A program made the position numbers and the translations under genes. Positions 18,272-26,762 of a stretch of 64,000 bases of DNA are shown in pieces. Below the pieces are notes generated by a model that had not been told where the DNA came from, made no database searches, and saw nothing but the letters and a program-made list of their open reading frames with translations. Source of the DNA: Methylotenera sp. GTDB lineage: Bacteria; Pseudomonadota; Gammaproteobacteria; Burkholderiales; Methylophilaceae. The DNA lies in the NCBI RefSeq assembly GCF_029945705.1, contig NZ_JAQSDC010000043.1, forward strand, positions 51,256-115,255, in the 5' to 3' direction. How positions within the stretch are numbered: the first letter of the stretch is position 1; every line of letters starts with the position of its first letter.

Positions 18272-18963
18272 TATTCCCTAATCAATTGGTAGCCCATACG
18301 ATATACGGTTTGAATGTAATCGCTACCATTAGAAGTGGATCCAATTTTTTGTCTGATACTACTCATATGTACATCGACACTGCGGTCAAATCTTACCAAT
18401 GTGCGGCCCATTGCTTGCAGTGCGAGATCCTCTTTGCAGACCACATGGCCAGCATTTTTGGCGAGTATTTCTAATAAGTTAAACTCGGTGCTTGTCAGGT
18501 TAATGGCCTTACCTTCCACCTCAACACGGCGCTGCGCTGGCGTAATTGTTAAGCCGCCAATGATGATTTGTAAGGCCTGTTGAGAGCCATCTTTGGTGAT
18601 TTTTGACCTGCGTAATAAGGCGCGAATACGTGCCAATAATTCACGCGGCGTACAAGGTTTAGCTACGTAGTCATCTGCACCTGATTCCAAGCCCATCACA
18701 CGCTCTGACTCGTCACCTTTAGCGGTAAGCATAATCACTGGGATATGACTTGTTTGGCGAATTAGACGCAATGTTTCAATACCATTCAGCTTAGGCATCA
18801 TGACATCTAGCACGGTTAAATCGAATTGACCTGCAAGTGCATATTGAGCGCCAGTTTGGCCATCATTAGCCACGGTCACCTCAAAACCTTCTGTGACTAG
18901 GTATTGTTTAAGCATAACGGTAAGTGCTATGTCGTCGTCAATAAGCAGTAATTTATGCATCAT
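18271..18963 (-). CDS. CpxR-like OmpR-family response regulator
   Basis: This 230-residue DNA-binding regulator is the partner of the adjacent kinase. The receiver domain has acidic residues IDDD at 8-11, phospho-acceptor Asp53 in TVLDVMMPK, and the conserved Lys in AKPCTPREL. The winged-helix effector domain includes NLTSTEFNLLEILA and LVRFDRSVDVHMSSIRQK. The TLVRFDRSVDVHMSSIR segment is closer to CpxR than to other OmpR-type regulators, from memory of the families. GTAAA-type repeats stand 75-95 bp upstream, suggesting autoregulation. The target boxes reported elsewhere in this window fit CpxR specificity. Confidence 0.92.
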   Translation of the reverse strand: MMHKLLLIDDDIALTVMLKQYLVTEGFEVTVANDGQTGAQYALAGQFDLTVLDVMMPKLNGIETLRLIRQTSHIPVIMLTAKGDESERVMGLESGADDYVAKPCTPRELLARIRALLRRSKITKDGSQQALQIIIGGLTITPAQRRVEVEGKAINLTSTEFNLLEILAKNAGHVVCKEDLALQAMGRTLVRFDRSVDVHMSSIRQKIGSTSNGSDYIQTVYRMGYQLIRE

Positions 18964-19037
18964 TACACATGTAAAATAATAAAAGATTCAACATCATAGC
19001 GATTACTGTGCGTTATAAACAATAGCGCGCTATGACA

Positions 19038-19058
19038 TTTACTTAACTTTACTTTTAC
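19038..19058. promoter_or_regulatory. CpxR-like repeats upstream of the response regulator
   Basis: TTTAC at 19038-19042 and 19048-19052 (5-bp spacer), with a further TTTAC at 19054-19058. Read toward the minus-strand regulator gene these are GTAAA units. They lie between the regulator start (18963) and the 3' end of fpr, and are candidates for autoregulation. Confidence 0.6.
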
Positions 19059-19101
19059 CGTGTTTGTTGAAGGTGTTGCAGTGATGAGAATTTAGGATAG
19101 A

Positions 19102-19878
19102 TTACTTTTCAACAAAGGCGCGTTCAATCACATAGTCACCTGGGTCACCGATACGTGGCGATACTTTGAAACCTAAGTTATCAAGCAGCATTTCTGTATC
19201 AGCCAACATTTGTGGGCTACCACAGATCATTGCGCGGTCATCAGTTGGGTTGATTGGCGGTAAGCCAATATCTTCAAATAACTTGCCTGAATTAATTAAA
19301 TCGGTGAGACGACCTTGGTTACGGAAAGGCTCTCTTGTGACGGTTGGGTAGTAAATTAATTTATTGCGTATTTCCTCACCGAAAAACTCATTGTTTGGTA
19401 ACTCTTTTTCAATGAAGTCTGCATAAGCAAGCTCGCTAAGATAACGTACACCATGTATTAATATCACTTTTTCAAAACGATCGTACACTTCAATGTCTTG
19501 AATCAAGCTCATAAATGGCGCTAACCCTGTGCCTGTAGAGAGTAAATAAAGATTCTTGGCTGGCTTTAAATCGTGAATGACTAGCGTACCAGTTGGCTTG
19601 CGGCTGACTAATAACTCATCGCCCACTTTTAAATGTTGTAGGCGTGATGTCAGTGGACCATTAGGTACTTTAATACTAAAAAACTCTAAGTGCTCTTCAT
19701 AGTTAGGGCTGGCAACACTATAGGCACGGGTAAGCGGGCGACCATCCACCTCTAGTCCTATCATCACAAATTGACCATTTTCAAAACGTAAACCGGGGTC
19801 ACGGGTAGTCTTAAAACTGAATAAACTGTCATTCCAGTGGTGGACACTGAGTACACGTTCGTTTGAATATTTGCTCAT
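19102..19878 (-). CDS. fpr: Ferredoxin/flavodoxin-NADP(+) reductase
   Basis: Fpr exchanges electrons between NADPH and ferredoxin or flavodoxin. The 258-residue length matches the bacterial subclass. The FAD motif RAYSVASPN is at residues 51-59, the phosphate-binding VPNGPLTSRL follows, the NADP motif is STGTGLAPFMSL, and MICGSPQML is present. The C-terminus ends GDYVIERAFVEK, typical of the Azotobacter/Pseudomonas-type enzyme. It begins 19 bp after etfA on the same strand, so it is likely co-transcribed with etfBA, an uncommon arrangement. Confidence 0.95.
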   Translation of the reverse strand: MSKYSNERVLSVHHWNDSLFSFKTTRDPGLRFENGQFVMIGLEVDGRPLTRAYSVASPNYEEHLEFFSIKVPNGPLTSRLQHLKVGDELLVSRKPTGTLVIHDLKPAKNLYLLSTGTGLAPFMSLIQDIEVYDRFEKVILIHGVRYLSELAYADFIEKELPNNEFFGEEIRNKLIYYPTVTREPFRNQGRLTDLINSGKLFEDIGLPPINPTDDRAMICGSPQMLADTEMLLDNLGFKVSPRIGDPGDYVIERAFVEK

Positions 19879-19897
19879 AATGTTTTCTTAAATTTAG

Positions 19898-20875
19898 TTA
19901 TCGAATTGCAGCAGTGAGTGCAGGTATGACGTCAAATAAGTCCGCGACGAGGCCATAGTCCGCCACCTGAAAGATAGGCGCATCAGGATCTTGATTGATC
20001 GCCACTACAATTTTGCTATCTTTCATGCCATAGGTATGTTGAATTGCACCAGACACACCGACTGCGATATACAGTTCAGGTGCCACGACTACACCAGTCT
20101 GACCGACTTGAATGTCGTTAGGTGCAAAGCCTGCATCTACAGCTGCGCGGGTTGCCCCTAATGCGGCGCCTAATTTAGACGCTAATGGTGATAACACTTC
20201 CTCAAAACTTTCTGCACTGCCAAGTGATCTGCCACCAGAGATGACAATTTTGGCTGAACCTAAGGCTGGGCGGTCTGATTGACTACGAACTTCAGACTTC
20301 CAGCTGGCTTTTTTAAAAGCTGCTGGTGTTTCTGTACTTACGATTTCTGAACCTACAATTTCAGTACTTGCGATTACAGTACTGGATATCTCATTATTTG
20401 CGCCCAAACTTGCCGCAGCAAAGTTGCTACCATGCACTGTCAGCAATTGAACAGCATCTGTGCTTTGTATAGTGGTTAATACATTACCTGCATATATCGA
20501 GCGAACATAAGTATTTTCAGCTTTGATTTCCAATACATCAGAAATCATGGCAACGTCCAGCAATGCCGCCACGCGTGGCAATGCGTTTTTACTAAAGGAT
20601 GAGTGCGCCGCAAGAATAACTTCATATCCTTCGCTAATTGATACAATCAAGTTGGCTATATCTTCTGCTAAAGGGTGTGCTAGGTGAGCGGCATTTGCAT
20701 GAATCACACGCTCAACGCCATGAATAGACGCAGCTTGTTGAATAACTGCATCAGCGTTATGACCAGCCACTAAAACATGCACTGGTGAATTCCAAAATTG
20801 TGCTGCGGTCACAGCTTGACGTACTGATGGGCTTAATTGAAGGCCATCGTGTTCGGCTAGAATTAAAATTTTCAT
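19898..20875 (-). CDS. etfA: Electron transfer flavoprotein alpha subunit
   Basis: EtfA with EtfB forms the soluble FAD/AMP carrier that takes electrons from dehydrogenases to the quinone pool. The 325-residue product has the N-terminal Rossmann-like part (MKILILAEHDGLQLSPSVRQ) and the conserved C-terminal FAD domain: KIVISGGRSLGSAESFEEV, GATRAAVDAGFAPNDIQVGQTG, then APELYIAVGVSGAIQHTYGM and NQDPDAPIFQVADYGLVADL. It follows etfB after one base. No acyl-CoA or amine dehydrogenase partner is in the window. Confidence 0.97.
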   Translation of the reverse strand: MKILILAEHDGLQLSPSVRQAVTAAQFWNSPVHVLVAGHNADAVIQQAASIHGVERVIHANAAHLAHPLAEDIANLIVSISEGYEVILAAHSSFSKNALPRVAALLDVAMISDVLEIKAENTYVRSIYAGNVLTTIQSTDAVQLLTVHGSNFAAASLGANNEISSTVIASTEIVGSEIVSTETPAAFKKASWKSEVRSQSDRPALGSAKIVISGGRSLGSAESFEEVLSPLASKLGAALGATRAAVDAGFAPNDIQVGQTGVVVAPELYIAVGVSGAIQHTYGMKDSKIVVAINQDPDAPIFQVADYGLVADLFDVIPALTAAIR

Positions 20876-20876
20876 A

Positions 20877-21635
20877 TTAAACTCCTTCTAAAATGCCGTT
20901 GTGTGTGCGTAACTTATTAATAAGCTCTTCAACACTTCCGACTTTAATACCCGCTTTTCTTACAGCAGGTTCGGCAACTTGTATTAATTTAAGGCGAGCA
21001 TCTAAATTCACACCAAACTCAGCTGCGTTAATCGTTTCAATCGGTTTTTTTCTGGCCATCATTAAGTTGGGTAATTTCACAAAGCGCGGCTCGTTTAAGC
21101 GTAAATCCGCTGTGATGACCGCAGGTAAAGCCAATGTTAATGTTTCTGTGCCACCGTCAACCTCGCGAGTGACTAAGATCTCATTACCTTCAATTTCTAG
21201 CGCGGATGCGAATGTGCCTTGAGGGTAATCCAAAAGTGCAGCCAGCATTTGCCCAGTTTGACCTGCGTCATCGTCAATGGCTTGTTTGCCGAGGATAATG
21301 AGGCTTGGCTGCTCACGAGTAACAATAGATTTTAATAGTTTAGCAACCGCTAATGGTTGTAAGTCAGCATTTGACTCTATCAAAATAGCCCGGTCTGCGC
21401 CCATTGCTAATGAGTGACGAAGTACATCTTGACTTGCCGATGTGCCAACAGAAACAGCAATCACTTCGGTCGCGATGCCTTCCTCTTTTAAGCGTAAGGC
21501 TTCTTCAAGCGCATTCTCGTCAAAGGGGTTGATGCCCATTTTAACGCCATCGATATCGACATCAGAACCATCTGGTTTGATGCGGACTTTAATGTTGTAA
21601 TCCACTACTCGTTTGACTGCGACTAATATGTTCAT
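20877..21635 (-). CDS. etfB: Electron transfer flavoprotein beta subunit
   Basis: EtfB binds AMP and carries the recognition loop for partner dehydrogenases. The 252-residue product opens MNILVAVKRVVDYNIKVRIKPDG and contains GINPFDENALEEALRLKE, the family signature REVDGGTETLTLALPAVITADLRLNEPRFVKLPNLM in its ADP-binding region, and KKPIETINAAEFG. Length is typical of group I ETF. It heads the etfB-etfA-fpr operon and is divergent from a LysR gene. Confidence 0.97.
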   Translation of the reverse strand: MNILVAVKRVVDYNIKVRIKPDGSDVDIDGVKMGINPFDENALEEALRLKEEGIATEVIAVSVGTSASQDVLRHSLAMGADRAILIESNADLQPLAVAKLLKSIVTREQPSLIILGKQAIDDDAGQTGQMLAALLDYPQGTFASALEIEGNEILVTREVDGGTETLTLALPAVITADLRLNEPRFVKLPNLMMARKKPIETINAAEFGVNLDARLKLIQVAEPAVRKAGIKVGSVEELINKLRTHNGILEGV

Positions 21636-21652
21636 GTCTGTTTCCTTTGCAA

Positions 21653-21681
21653 TTGCTGTGCATTTTACAGTAGCGTATAAT
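21653..21681 (+). promoter_or_regulatory. Sigma-70-type promoter for the LysR gene
   Basis: TTGCTG at 21653-21658 and TATAAT at 21676-21681 are separated by 17 bp. The -10 hexamer is a consensus match. The downstream gene starts 55 bp later. Confidence 0.6.
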
Positions 21682-21710
21682 ATTTGCTAAATGAATTATA
21701 AAGATAATAC

Positions 21711-21729
21711 ATATCTATTTTATTGATAT
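21711..21729. promoter_or_regulatory. Candidate LysR-type operator
   Basis: ATATC-N9-GATAT is a dyad containing the T-N11-A pattern of LysR-type regulator sites. It lies in the divergent etfB/LysR intergenic region, 7 bp ahead of the LysR start codon, so it could serve autorepression and etfB control. Confidence 0.45.
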
Positions 21730-21736
21730 ACATCAA

Positions 21737-22663
21737 ATGAAATACAGCCTAAGACAACTTGAGATTTTCGTTGCCATCAGTCGCACTGAGAGCGTGTCGC
21801 GCGCAGCCGAGGCATTATCGCTTTCTCAATCTGCAACGAGTACTTCACTCAGCGAACTTGAGCGGCAGTTCGATTTGCAACTTTTTGACCGTGTTGGTAA
21901 ATCTCTACGCATCAACGAAACAGGTCGGCAATTGTTGCCACGAGCCGTCGAGTTGCTAGATAGAGCCAAAGAAATAGAGAACTTATTGCAAGGGCATGTT
22001 GGTTTTGGACACATGCGAATTGGGGCAACACTCACAGTCGGCAATTATTTAGCCACGATTCTGGTAGCTAGGTTTTTGCAGGAGCACCCTGAGAGTCGCA
22101 TACAGTTAAAGGTGCACAATACCAGTACGATAGTGCAACAAATTGCTAACCATGAATTAGATTTGGGCTTAATTGAGGGCGACTGTAACCATCCTGATAT
22201 TGAGGTTCAACCATGGATAGCGGATGAACTTGTTGTGTTTAGCGCACCAAATCATCCCTTAGCAAAGCAGCGTAAGGTTTCATTAGAGCAGTTGCTCCAA
22301 GAGGATTGGATTTTGCGTGAGAAGGGCTCTGGTACGCGTGAAACGTTTGATCGAGCATTGCATAGCCATCATTCCAAACTTAAAATCAGATTGGAGTTAG
22401 AGCATACGGAGGCGATTAAGCGTGCGGTGGAATCCGGGCTTGGCATTGGTTGTATTTCACGCTTAGCGCTTAAAGATGCTTTTCGCCGCGGTAGCTTGGT
22501 GCCTATTTCCACGCCCAATTTGAATTTGAGTCGTTTCTTTTATTTTCTGTGGCATAAGCAGAAATATCAAACAACAGGCATTCGTGAGTTTTTAGATTTG
22601 TGTAAGAGCTTGACCGTAGGTATTGAACGAAGTGATCTGGTCAACCTGCCAGAAATTGCCTAG
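21737..22663 (+). CDS. LysR-family transcriptional regulator, probably of the etf genes
   Basis: The N-terminal helix-turn-helix is complete (MKYSLRQLEIFVAISRTESVSRAAEALSLSQSATSTSLSELERQF), followed by an effector-binding domain (GHMRIGATLTVGNYLATILVA, then ELDLGLIEGDCNHPDIEV). At 308 residues it has normal length, with style close to the CysB/YeiE branch. It is divergent from etfBA-fpr and 32 bp ahead of ETF-ubiquinone oxidoreductase on its own strand, so it probably controls electron-transfer flavoprotein genes. The inducer is unknown. Confidence 0.88.
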   Translation: MKYSLRQLEIFVAISRTESVSRAAEALSLSQSATSTSLSELERQFDLQLFDRVGKSLRINETGRQLLPRAVELLDRAKEIENLLQGHVGFGHMRIGATLTVGNYLATILVARFLQEHPESRIQLKVHNTSTIVQQIANHELDLGLIEGDCNHPDIEVQPWIADELVVFSAPNHPLAKQRKVSLEQLLQEDWILREKGSGTRETFDRALHSHHSKLKIRLELEHTEAIKRAVESGLGIGCISRLALKDAFRRGSLVPISTPNLNLSRFFYFLWHKQKYQTTGIREFLDLCKSLTVGIERSDLVNLPEIA

Positions 22664-22695
22664 CCAGAAATAAGCTAAAAGATGATAGAAGGATA

Positions 22696-24360
22696 ATGAT
22701 GCAACGTGATGTGATGAATTATGATGTTTTGATTGTCGGTGCAGGCCCAGCTGGGCTAGCGGCGGCAATTAGATTTAAGCAGCTTGCCAATGCAGCAGGC
22801 AAAGAGCTAAGTGTATGTGTGCTCGAAAAAGGCGCAGAAGTTGGCGCACATATACTCTCGGGTGCAGTGATAGACCCTATTGCCTTAAACGAATTGATTC
22901 CAGATTGGGAAGAGAAGGGTGCTCCTCTGAATACGCTTGTTCAAAATGATGAGTTTTTGATATTGGGCGAAACCAAATCTTGGTCAATTCCGCATTGGCT
23001 AATGCCGCCTTTGATGAGTAATCAAGGTAATTACATTGCCAGTTTGGGCGATGTCTGTCGATGGCTGGGCGAGCAAGCGGAAAGCTTAGGTGTTGAGATT
23101 TACGCAGGTTTTTCTGCTCAAGAAATGCTGTATGACGATCAGGATAAAGTCGTTGGCATCATTACTGGTGATATGGGGCGAGATGCTTCTGGCCAGCCAA
23201 GCGCACAGTTTACAGCGGGTATTGAAATCAGAGCATCTTATACATTAGTAGCAGAAGGCACACGCGGCTCACTCACGCGTGAATTGGAAAGTCATTTTGA
23301 TTTACGCAAAAACGCATCTCCACAAAAGTATGGTTTAGGCTTTAAAGAGGTTTGGCGTATTCCTGCTGAGCAACACCGTACAGGTCTGGTTCAGCATAGT
23401 CTGGGTTGGCCATTGAATCACGACACTGGTGGCGGCTCCTTCATTTATCATTATGGTGAACAGCTAGTTTCAATTGGCTTTGTTGTGCATTTGGACTATG
23501 CCAACCCACATTTGTCACCTTACGATGAATTCCAGCGCTTTAAGACGCATCCTAAAATGCAAGCCATACTTAAGGGTGGTAAGCGATTAAGCTATGGCGC
23601 AAGAGCCATTAGCGAGGGCGGATTGCAATCTTGGCCTGAGTTGATATTTCCTGGCGGTGCGCTGATTGGTTGTAGTGCAGGCATGGTGAACGTGCCGCGG
23701 ATTAAAGGTAGCCATAATGCGATGAAATCAGGCATGCTGGCGGCAGAAGCAGTATTTGAGGCATTGAGTCATCATGTTGATCAGCAGTCGGTGCCGCCTT
23801 TATTACACAACTATACTAAAGCATTGCAGGCTTCTTGGGTTTGGCAAGACCTGAATGCTGTGCGCAATGTGAAGCCATTATTATCAAAGTTTGGTAGTTG
23901 GGTAGGGATGTTACTTGGTGGCTTAGAAATGTGGTTAGCGGCATTTAAACTATATTTACCATGGACGCTTAAGCATCATAAAGCTGACCACAATTGCACT
24001 AAACTAGCGGCTGATATGCCTAAAATTAACTACCCTAAACCTGATGGGATTTATAGCTTTGATAAGTTGAACTCAATTAGTCTAAGCAATATTGCGCATG
24101 ATGCTAATCAACCATGCCATCTACACTTACTAAACAATACCGTGCCGATAAGCATTAATCTTGCCCAATATGATGCACCCGAGCAACGCTATTGCCCCGC
24201 TGGCGTATATGAAATAGTGATTAAGAATGAAGCAAAACATTTGCAGATTAATGCGCAAAATTGCATCCATTGCAAAACCTGCGATATTAAAGATCCAACA
24301 CAGAATATTGTGTGGGTGCCACCAGAAGGTGGAAGTGGCCCCGTTTATTCTGGCATGTAG
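22696..24360 (+). CDS. Electron transfer flavoprotein-ubiquinone oxidoreductase
   Basis: ETF-QO oxidises reduced ETF and passes electrons to ubiquinone at the inner membrane. The 554-residue product has the FAD dinucleotide fold (DVLIVGAGPAGLAAAIRF), GAVIDPIALNELIPDW, the membrane-associated middle part, and C-terminal 4Fe-4S ligands in YCPAGVYE and NCIHCKTCDIKDPTQNIVW, ending GGSGPVYSGM. All four Cys are present. The length matches the bacterial enzyme. With etfBA nearby, the complete ETF-to-quinone chain is encoded. Confidence 0.97.
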   Translation: MMQRDVMNYDVLIVGAGPAGLAAAIRFKQLANAAGKELSVCVLEKGAEVGAHILSGAVIDPIALNELIPDWEEKGAPLNTLVQNDEFLILGETKSWSIPHWLMPPLMSNQGNYIASLGDVCRWLGEQAESLGVEIYAGFSAQEMLYDDQDKVVGIITGDMGRDASGQPSAQFTAGIEIRASYTLVAEGTRGSLTRELESHFDLRKNASPQKYGLGFKEVWRIPAEQHRTGLVQHSLGWPLNHDTGGGSFIYHYGEQLVSIGFVVHLDYANPHLSPYDEFQRFKTHPKMQAILKGGKRLSYGARAISEGGLQSWPELIFPGGALIGCSAGMVNVPRIKGSHNAMKSGMLAAEAVFEALSHHVDQQSVPPLLHNYTKALQASWVWQDLNAVRNVKPLLSKFGSWVGMLLGGLEMWLAAFKLYLPWTLKHHKADHNCTKLAADMPKINYPKPDGIYSFDKLNSISLSNIAHDANQPCHLHLLNNTVPISINLAQYDAPEQRYCPAGVYEIVIKNEAKHLQINAQNCIHCKTCDIKDPTQNIVWVPPEGGSGPVYSGM

Positions 24361-24398
24361 TTTGATGTCTAGTTTGCACTGAAATTAACATGCCAGTG

Positions 24399-24430
24399 AA
24401 AGCAAACCTTAGCTAGTGAGGTTTGCTTTT
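24399..24430. terminator. Rho-independent terminator between convergent genes
   Basis: AAAGCAAACCT and AGGTTTGCTTT form an 11-bp stem around a 10-base loop, with flanking A and T. It lies between ETF-QO and the Ser-rich gene and could act on both strands. Confidence 0.85.
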
Positions 24431-24442
24431 ATGGTGGTTGAT

Positions 24443-25105
24443 TTAGACTTTAGTACTAACCACCTTGCCAGATGAGCCATGTCCTTCTAAGCTGCTAGAG
24501 AGCGACTGTAAGAACGTCTCCAAGCCACTCCCACCCGAAGATGACTTTCCTAAAGCGCTCAATAAGTCATTAAAGCTGGATTGTAATGAGGAGTTTGAGC
24601 TACTACTTGAATCACTAGAGTCCGATGACGACGAATCACGAGTACTAGCATTGCTGAGTTGTGAAATTAAACTTTGCATTTTGCTCTCCATATCACCGCC
24701 ACCCATGCCCATTGGCGGTGGTGGCGGAGGCATGAAACCTTCTTCTGATGATGAGGAGTCACTGGTCGTGTTTGAGCCGCTTTGAGATTGCAGTGCCGCC
24801 ATTAGACTCTGCATAAAAGTACTTAAAGCAGAGGTTGCATCTGTACTTGAAGCCGTTGAGTCTGAACTGGTCGTATCGCTACTTGAGCTTGTACTTGACG
24901 CGCTGGGGTCGCCAAAAATGGAAGAAAGACCTCCTGATATTCCCGCAGATTTAAGCGCAGTGTCAATTGCACCCATTAGCCCTCCATCATCTTTACCCTG
25001 ACGTTGGTCGTTGTCAGGCTTCATGCGGTGTGTACTATGCCCTGCGCCTGTTTGCGACGTTTGATAAATACTATTGGTTGATGACACGCTACTAATACTC
25101 GTCAT
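24443..25105 (-). CDS. Ser-rich low-complexity protein of unknown function
   Basis: I do not recognise a known domain in this 220-residue protein. It starts MTSISSVSSTNSIYQTSQTG and has no signal peptide or membrane helix. It contains several Ser/Asp/Thr-only tracts, a PPPPPPMGMGGG segment near residue 130, and three similar amphipathic pieces: ALSTFMQSLMAALQSQSG, MESKMQSLISQLSNAS and GLETFLQSLSSSLEGHG. An AGAGGT ribosome site lies before the ATG. Its N-terminal SSVSS style and C-terminal VV-x-x-x-V resemble the EF-hand protein in this window, and both have CpxR-like repeats upstream. Codon periodicity and regulation argue for a real gene; an exported or surface role is only a guess. Confidence 0.7.
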   Translation of the reverse strand: MTSISSVSSTNSIYQTSQTGAGHSTHRMKPDNDQRQGKDDGGLMGAIDTALKSAGISGGLSSIFGDPSASSTSSSSDTTSSDSTASSTDATSALSTFMQSLMAALQSQSGSNTTSDSSSSEEGFMPPPPPPMGMGGGDMESKMQSLISQLSNASTRDSSSSDSSDSSSSSNSSLQSSFNDLLSALGKSSSGGSGLETFLQSLSSSLEGHGSSGKVVSTKV

Positions 25106-25503
25106 AATGATTACCTCTTAAAGTGATTTTAATTTACAAAATATTTCTCTATTAATGAAGCGTGAATCAGTCATCCTTTGATACATATGCTTTGATATAT
25201 AAGTGGTGTGGGACGTGAATCTAACTTAATAAAATAGTGGTAAATTTATGGATATATTCGAGAAATGATGAATAACAAAACGGTTTCATTTTCTTAGTAT
25301 TCCAAGCGATAATTAAATCACTGTTTGGTGTAATCAATATGTGTGATTAGATGCAATTAAATGCGCTAACTTATTGAATTAATTGTAAATTTTCGTAAGT
25401 TTATGTAAAGGTGGTGCTGACTAAGACGTTCATTACTTAGACGTGTGAATTCTCTTTGAGAGAATGGGGTGTGTATTTTTACTGAATACTCAATAACATA
25501 GTA
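25106..25503. other. Intergenic region upstream of the Ser-rich gene
   Basis: This 398-bp stretch holds the CpxR-like repeats described separately and a short perfect hairpin at 25449-25465 (ATTCTCT, TTG, AGAGAAT) without a T run, past the MFS gene end. It also has a loose direct repeat of ATCAAAG at about 25175-25200. A 22-codon minus-strand frame beginning near 25292 has no clear ribosome site and is not called. No RNA gene is recognised. Confidence 0.5.
25385..25409 (-). promoter_or_regulatory. CpxR-like phased direct repeats upstream of the Ser-rich gene
   Basis: On the plus strand: GTAAA at 25385, GTAAG at 25395 and GTAAA at 25405, with 5-bp spacers. In the direction of the Ser-rich gene these read TTTAC-N5-CTTAC-N5-TTTAC, the same order and orientation as at the EF-hand gene. 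The start codon is about 280 bp downstream, so a long 5' leader would be implied. Confidence 0.55.
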
Positions 25504-26733
25504 TTAATAGGTGGTATTTTTACGTGAATGCCAAAATAGCACGATTGCAATCACCAATATCACCACTAGTTGCTGCCAAAACAAGCTGCCACTACCTGTA
25601 TGACTCACGACAAAACCCGATATAAAAGGCCCAGCTGCGGATAAAATCGTGTAAACAATAGACACTTGCCTTACGCGATTACTTAAGTTGGCTTCGGAAT
25701 GGTCTGCCTCTATAGCCGTTGCATCAGCCAGCGTCGCCCAAAATATGCCTAGTGTCAGCAAACCGCCGCCTACGCCGCCTAATATAAACATAGCCACGGC
25801 TAAATTTAAGAAGTTTTTTTCGAAAAGGGTAGCCATAAGAACCGCCAAGAGTGCAGCAAAAGTGCATAGTTTGGCTGTCCATAGCAAGCCTTTGTTGTCC
25901 GCTAACCAACCTATCGCAAACTGACAAGTCATTGCACCAATGCCCAATATGGTGAGTAACCAGGCGACATCGCTGCTGGCTAAGCCAATGTCAGCACTAT
26001 ACATAGGCAGAAATGCCAAAATGCTGCCTTCCATCCAGCCGCCTAAGCCTGCAATTAGTGCACCAAATCCCATCAAGAATGCGATGGTTTGTTTGATAGA
26101 TTTACCTAAATTAGTGTCTTTTAGCTTAATTTCTTGCGAACTATTTGTAGCTGGTAAAGTGACTGCGACGAATAGCGGTATGGCCGCCAGCATGATGATG
26201 GTTCCAGCTATCCAAAACGCAGTTGGTTTGATTGCGCCCACACTCACAATAATGAGCGGTGCCAAGACTGCAGCAATGCTAATCAAGGTTTCGTGAATGC
26301 CGATAATCCTACCGCGCGCATGTGTGGGTGCGAGTCGATATAACCAAGTTTCGTTGGCTATCCAACGCAAACCTAAGCCAAAACCAATAGCAGCCGCAGG
26401 CACAAACCACCATTGCCAATTCAGGCTAGGCATTACAGCAAAACTTAAGGCGCTAATGGCTAAGCCTACTATCACGGTATTGCGATAGCCCAAAGCTCGA
26501 ATGATTTGACCCGTGACCAAAAGACCAGCGAGCATACCCAGCCACAGTGCGGAGCTGGTAATACCGATTTGCTCTGGCGTTGCGCCTTTAGCCACTAATG
26601 CGATGGGTAACAAGGTTGTGCCTAGCCCATACTGACCAATCTGCGAAAGCGTAGAAACGGCATTGAGCGCGACTATGCTTAAGTTGCGACGTTTAGCGTG
26701 TATTTGCGTTGAGGCTATTTGAACATTAGTCAT
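25504..26733 (-). CDS. Major facilitator superfamily transporter
   Basis: The 409-residue protein has about twelve hydrophobic helices, with the N-terminal half ending in a cytoplasmic loop near residue 200 and RALGYRNTVIVGL after helix two, in the position of the MFS A motif. The substrate cannot be read from sequence. It is the last gene of an aminotransferase-semialdehyde dehydrogenase-gamma-glutamylpolyamine synthetase run, 29 bp after the synthetase, so uptake or export of an amine or amino acid is a reasonable inference. It is not of the PuuP (APC) family. Confidence 0.82.
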   Translation of the reverse strand: MTNVQIASTQIHAKRRNLSIVALNAVSTLSQIGQYGLGTTLLPIALVAKGATPEQIGITSSALWLGMLAGLLVTGQIIRALGYRNTVIVGLAISALSFAVMPSLNWQWWFVPAAAIGFGLGLRWIANETWLYRLAPTHARGRIIGIHETLISIAAVLAPLIIVSVGAIKPTAFWIAGTIIMLAAIPLFVAVTLPATNSSQEIKLKDTNLGKSIKQTIAFLMGFGALIAGLGGWMEGSILAFLPMYSADIGLASSDVAWLLTILGIGAMTCQFAIGWLADNKGLLWTAKLCTFAALLAVLMATLFEKNFLNLAVAMFILGGVGGGLLTLGIFWATLADATAIEADHSEANLSNRVRQVSIVYTILSAAGPFISGFVVSHTGSGSLFWQQLVVILVIAIVLFWHSRKNTTY

Positions 26734-26762
26734 GTGTGACTTAAAAAACTAACTTATCAAAC

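Noticed and set aside
25225..25292. 22-codon minus-strand frame in the Ser-rich gene leader
   Set aside because: No ribosome site at a proper distance and no recognisable product.
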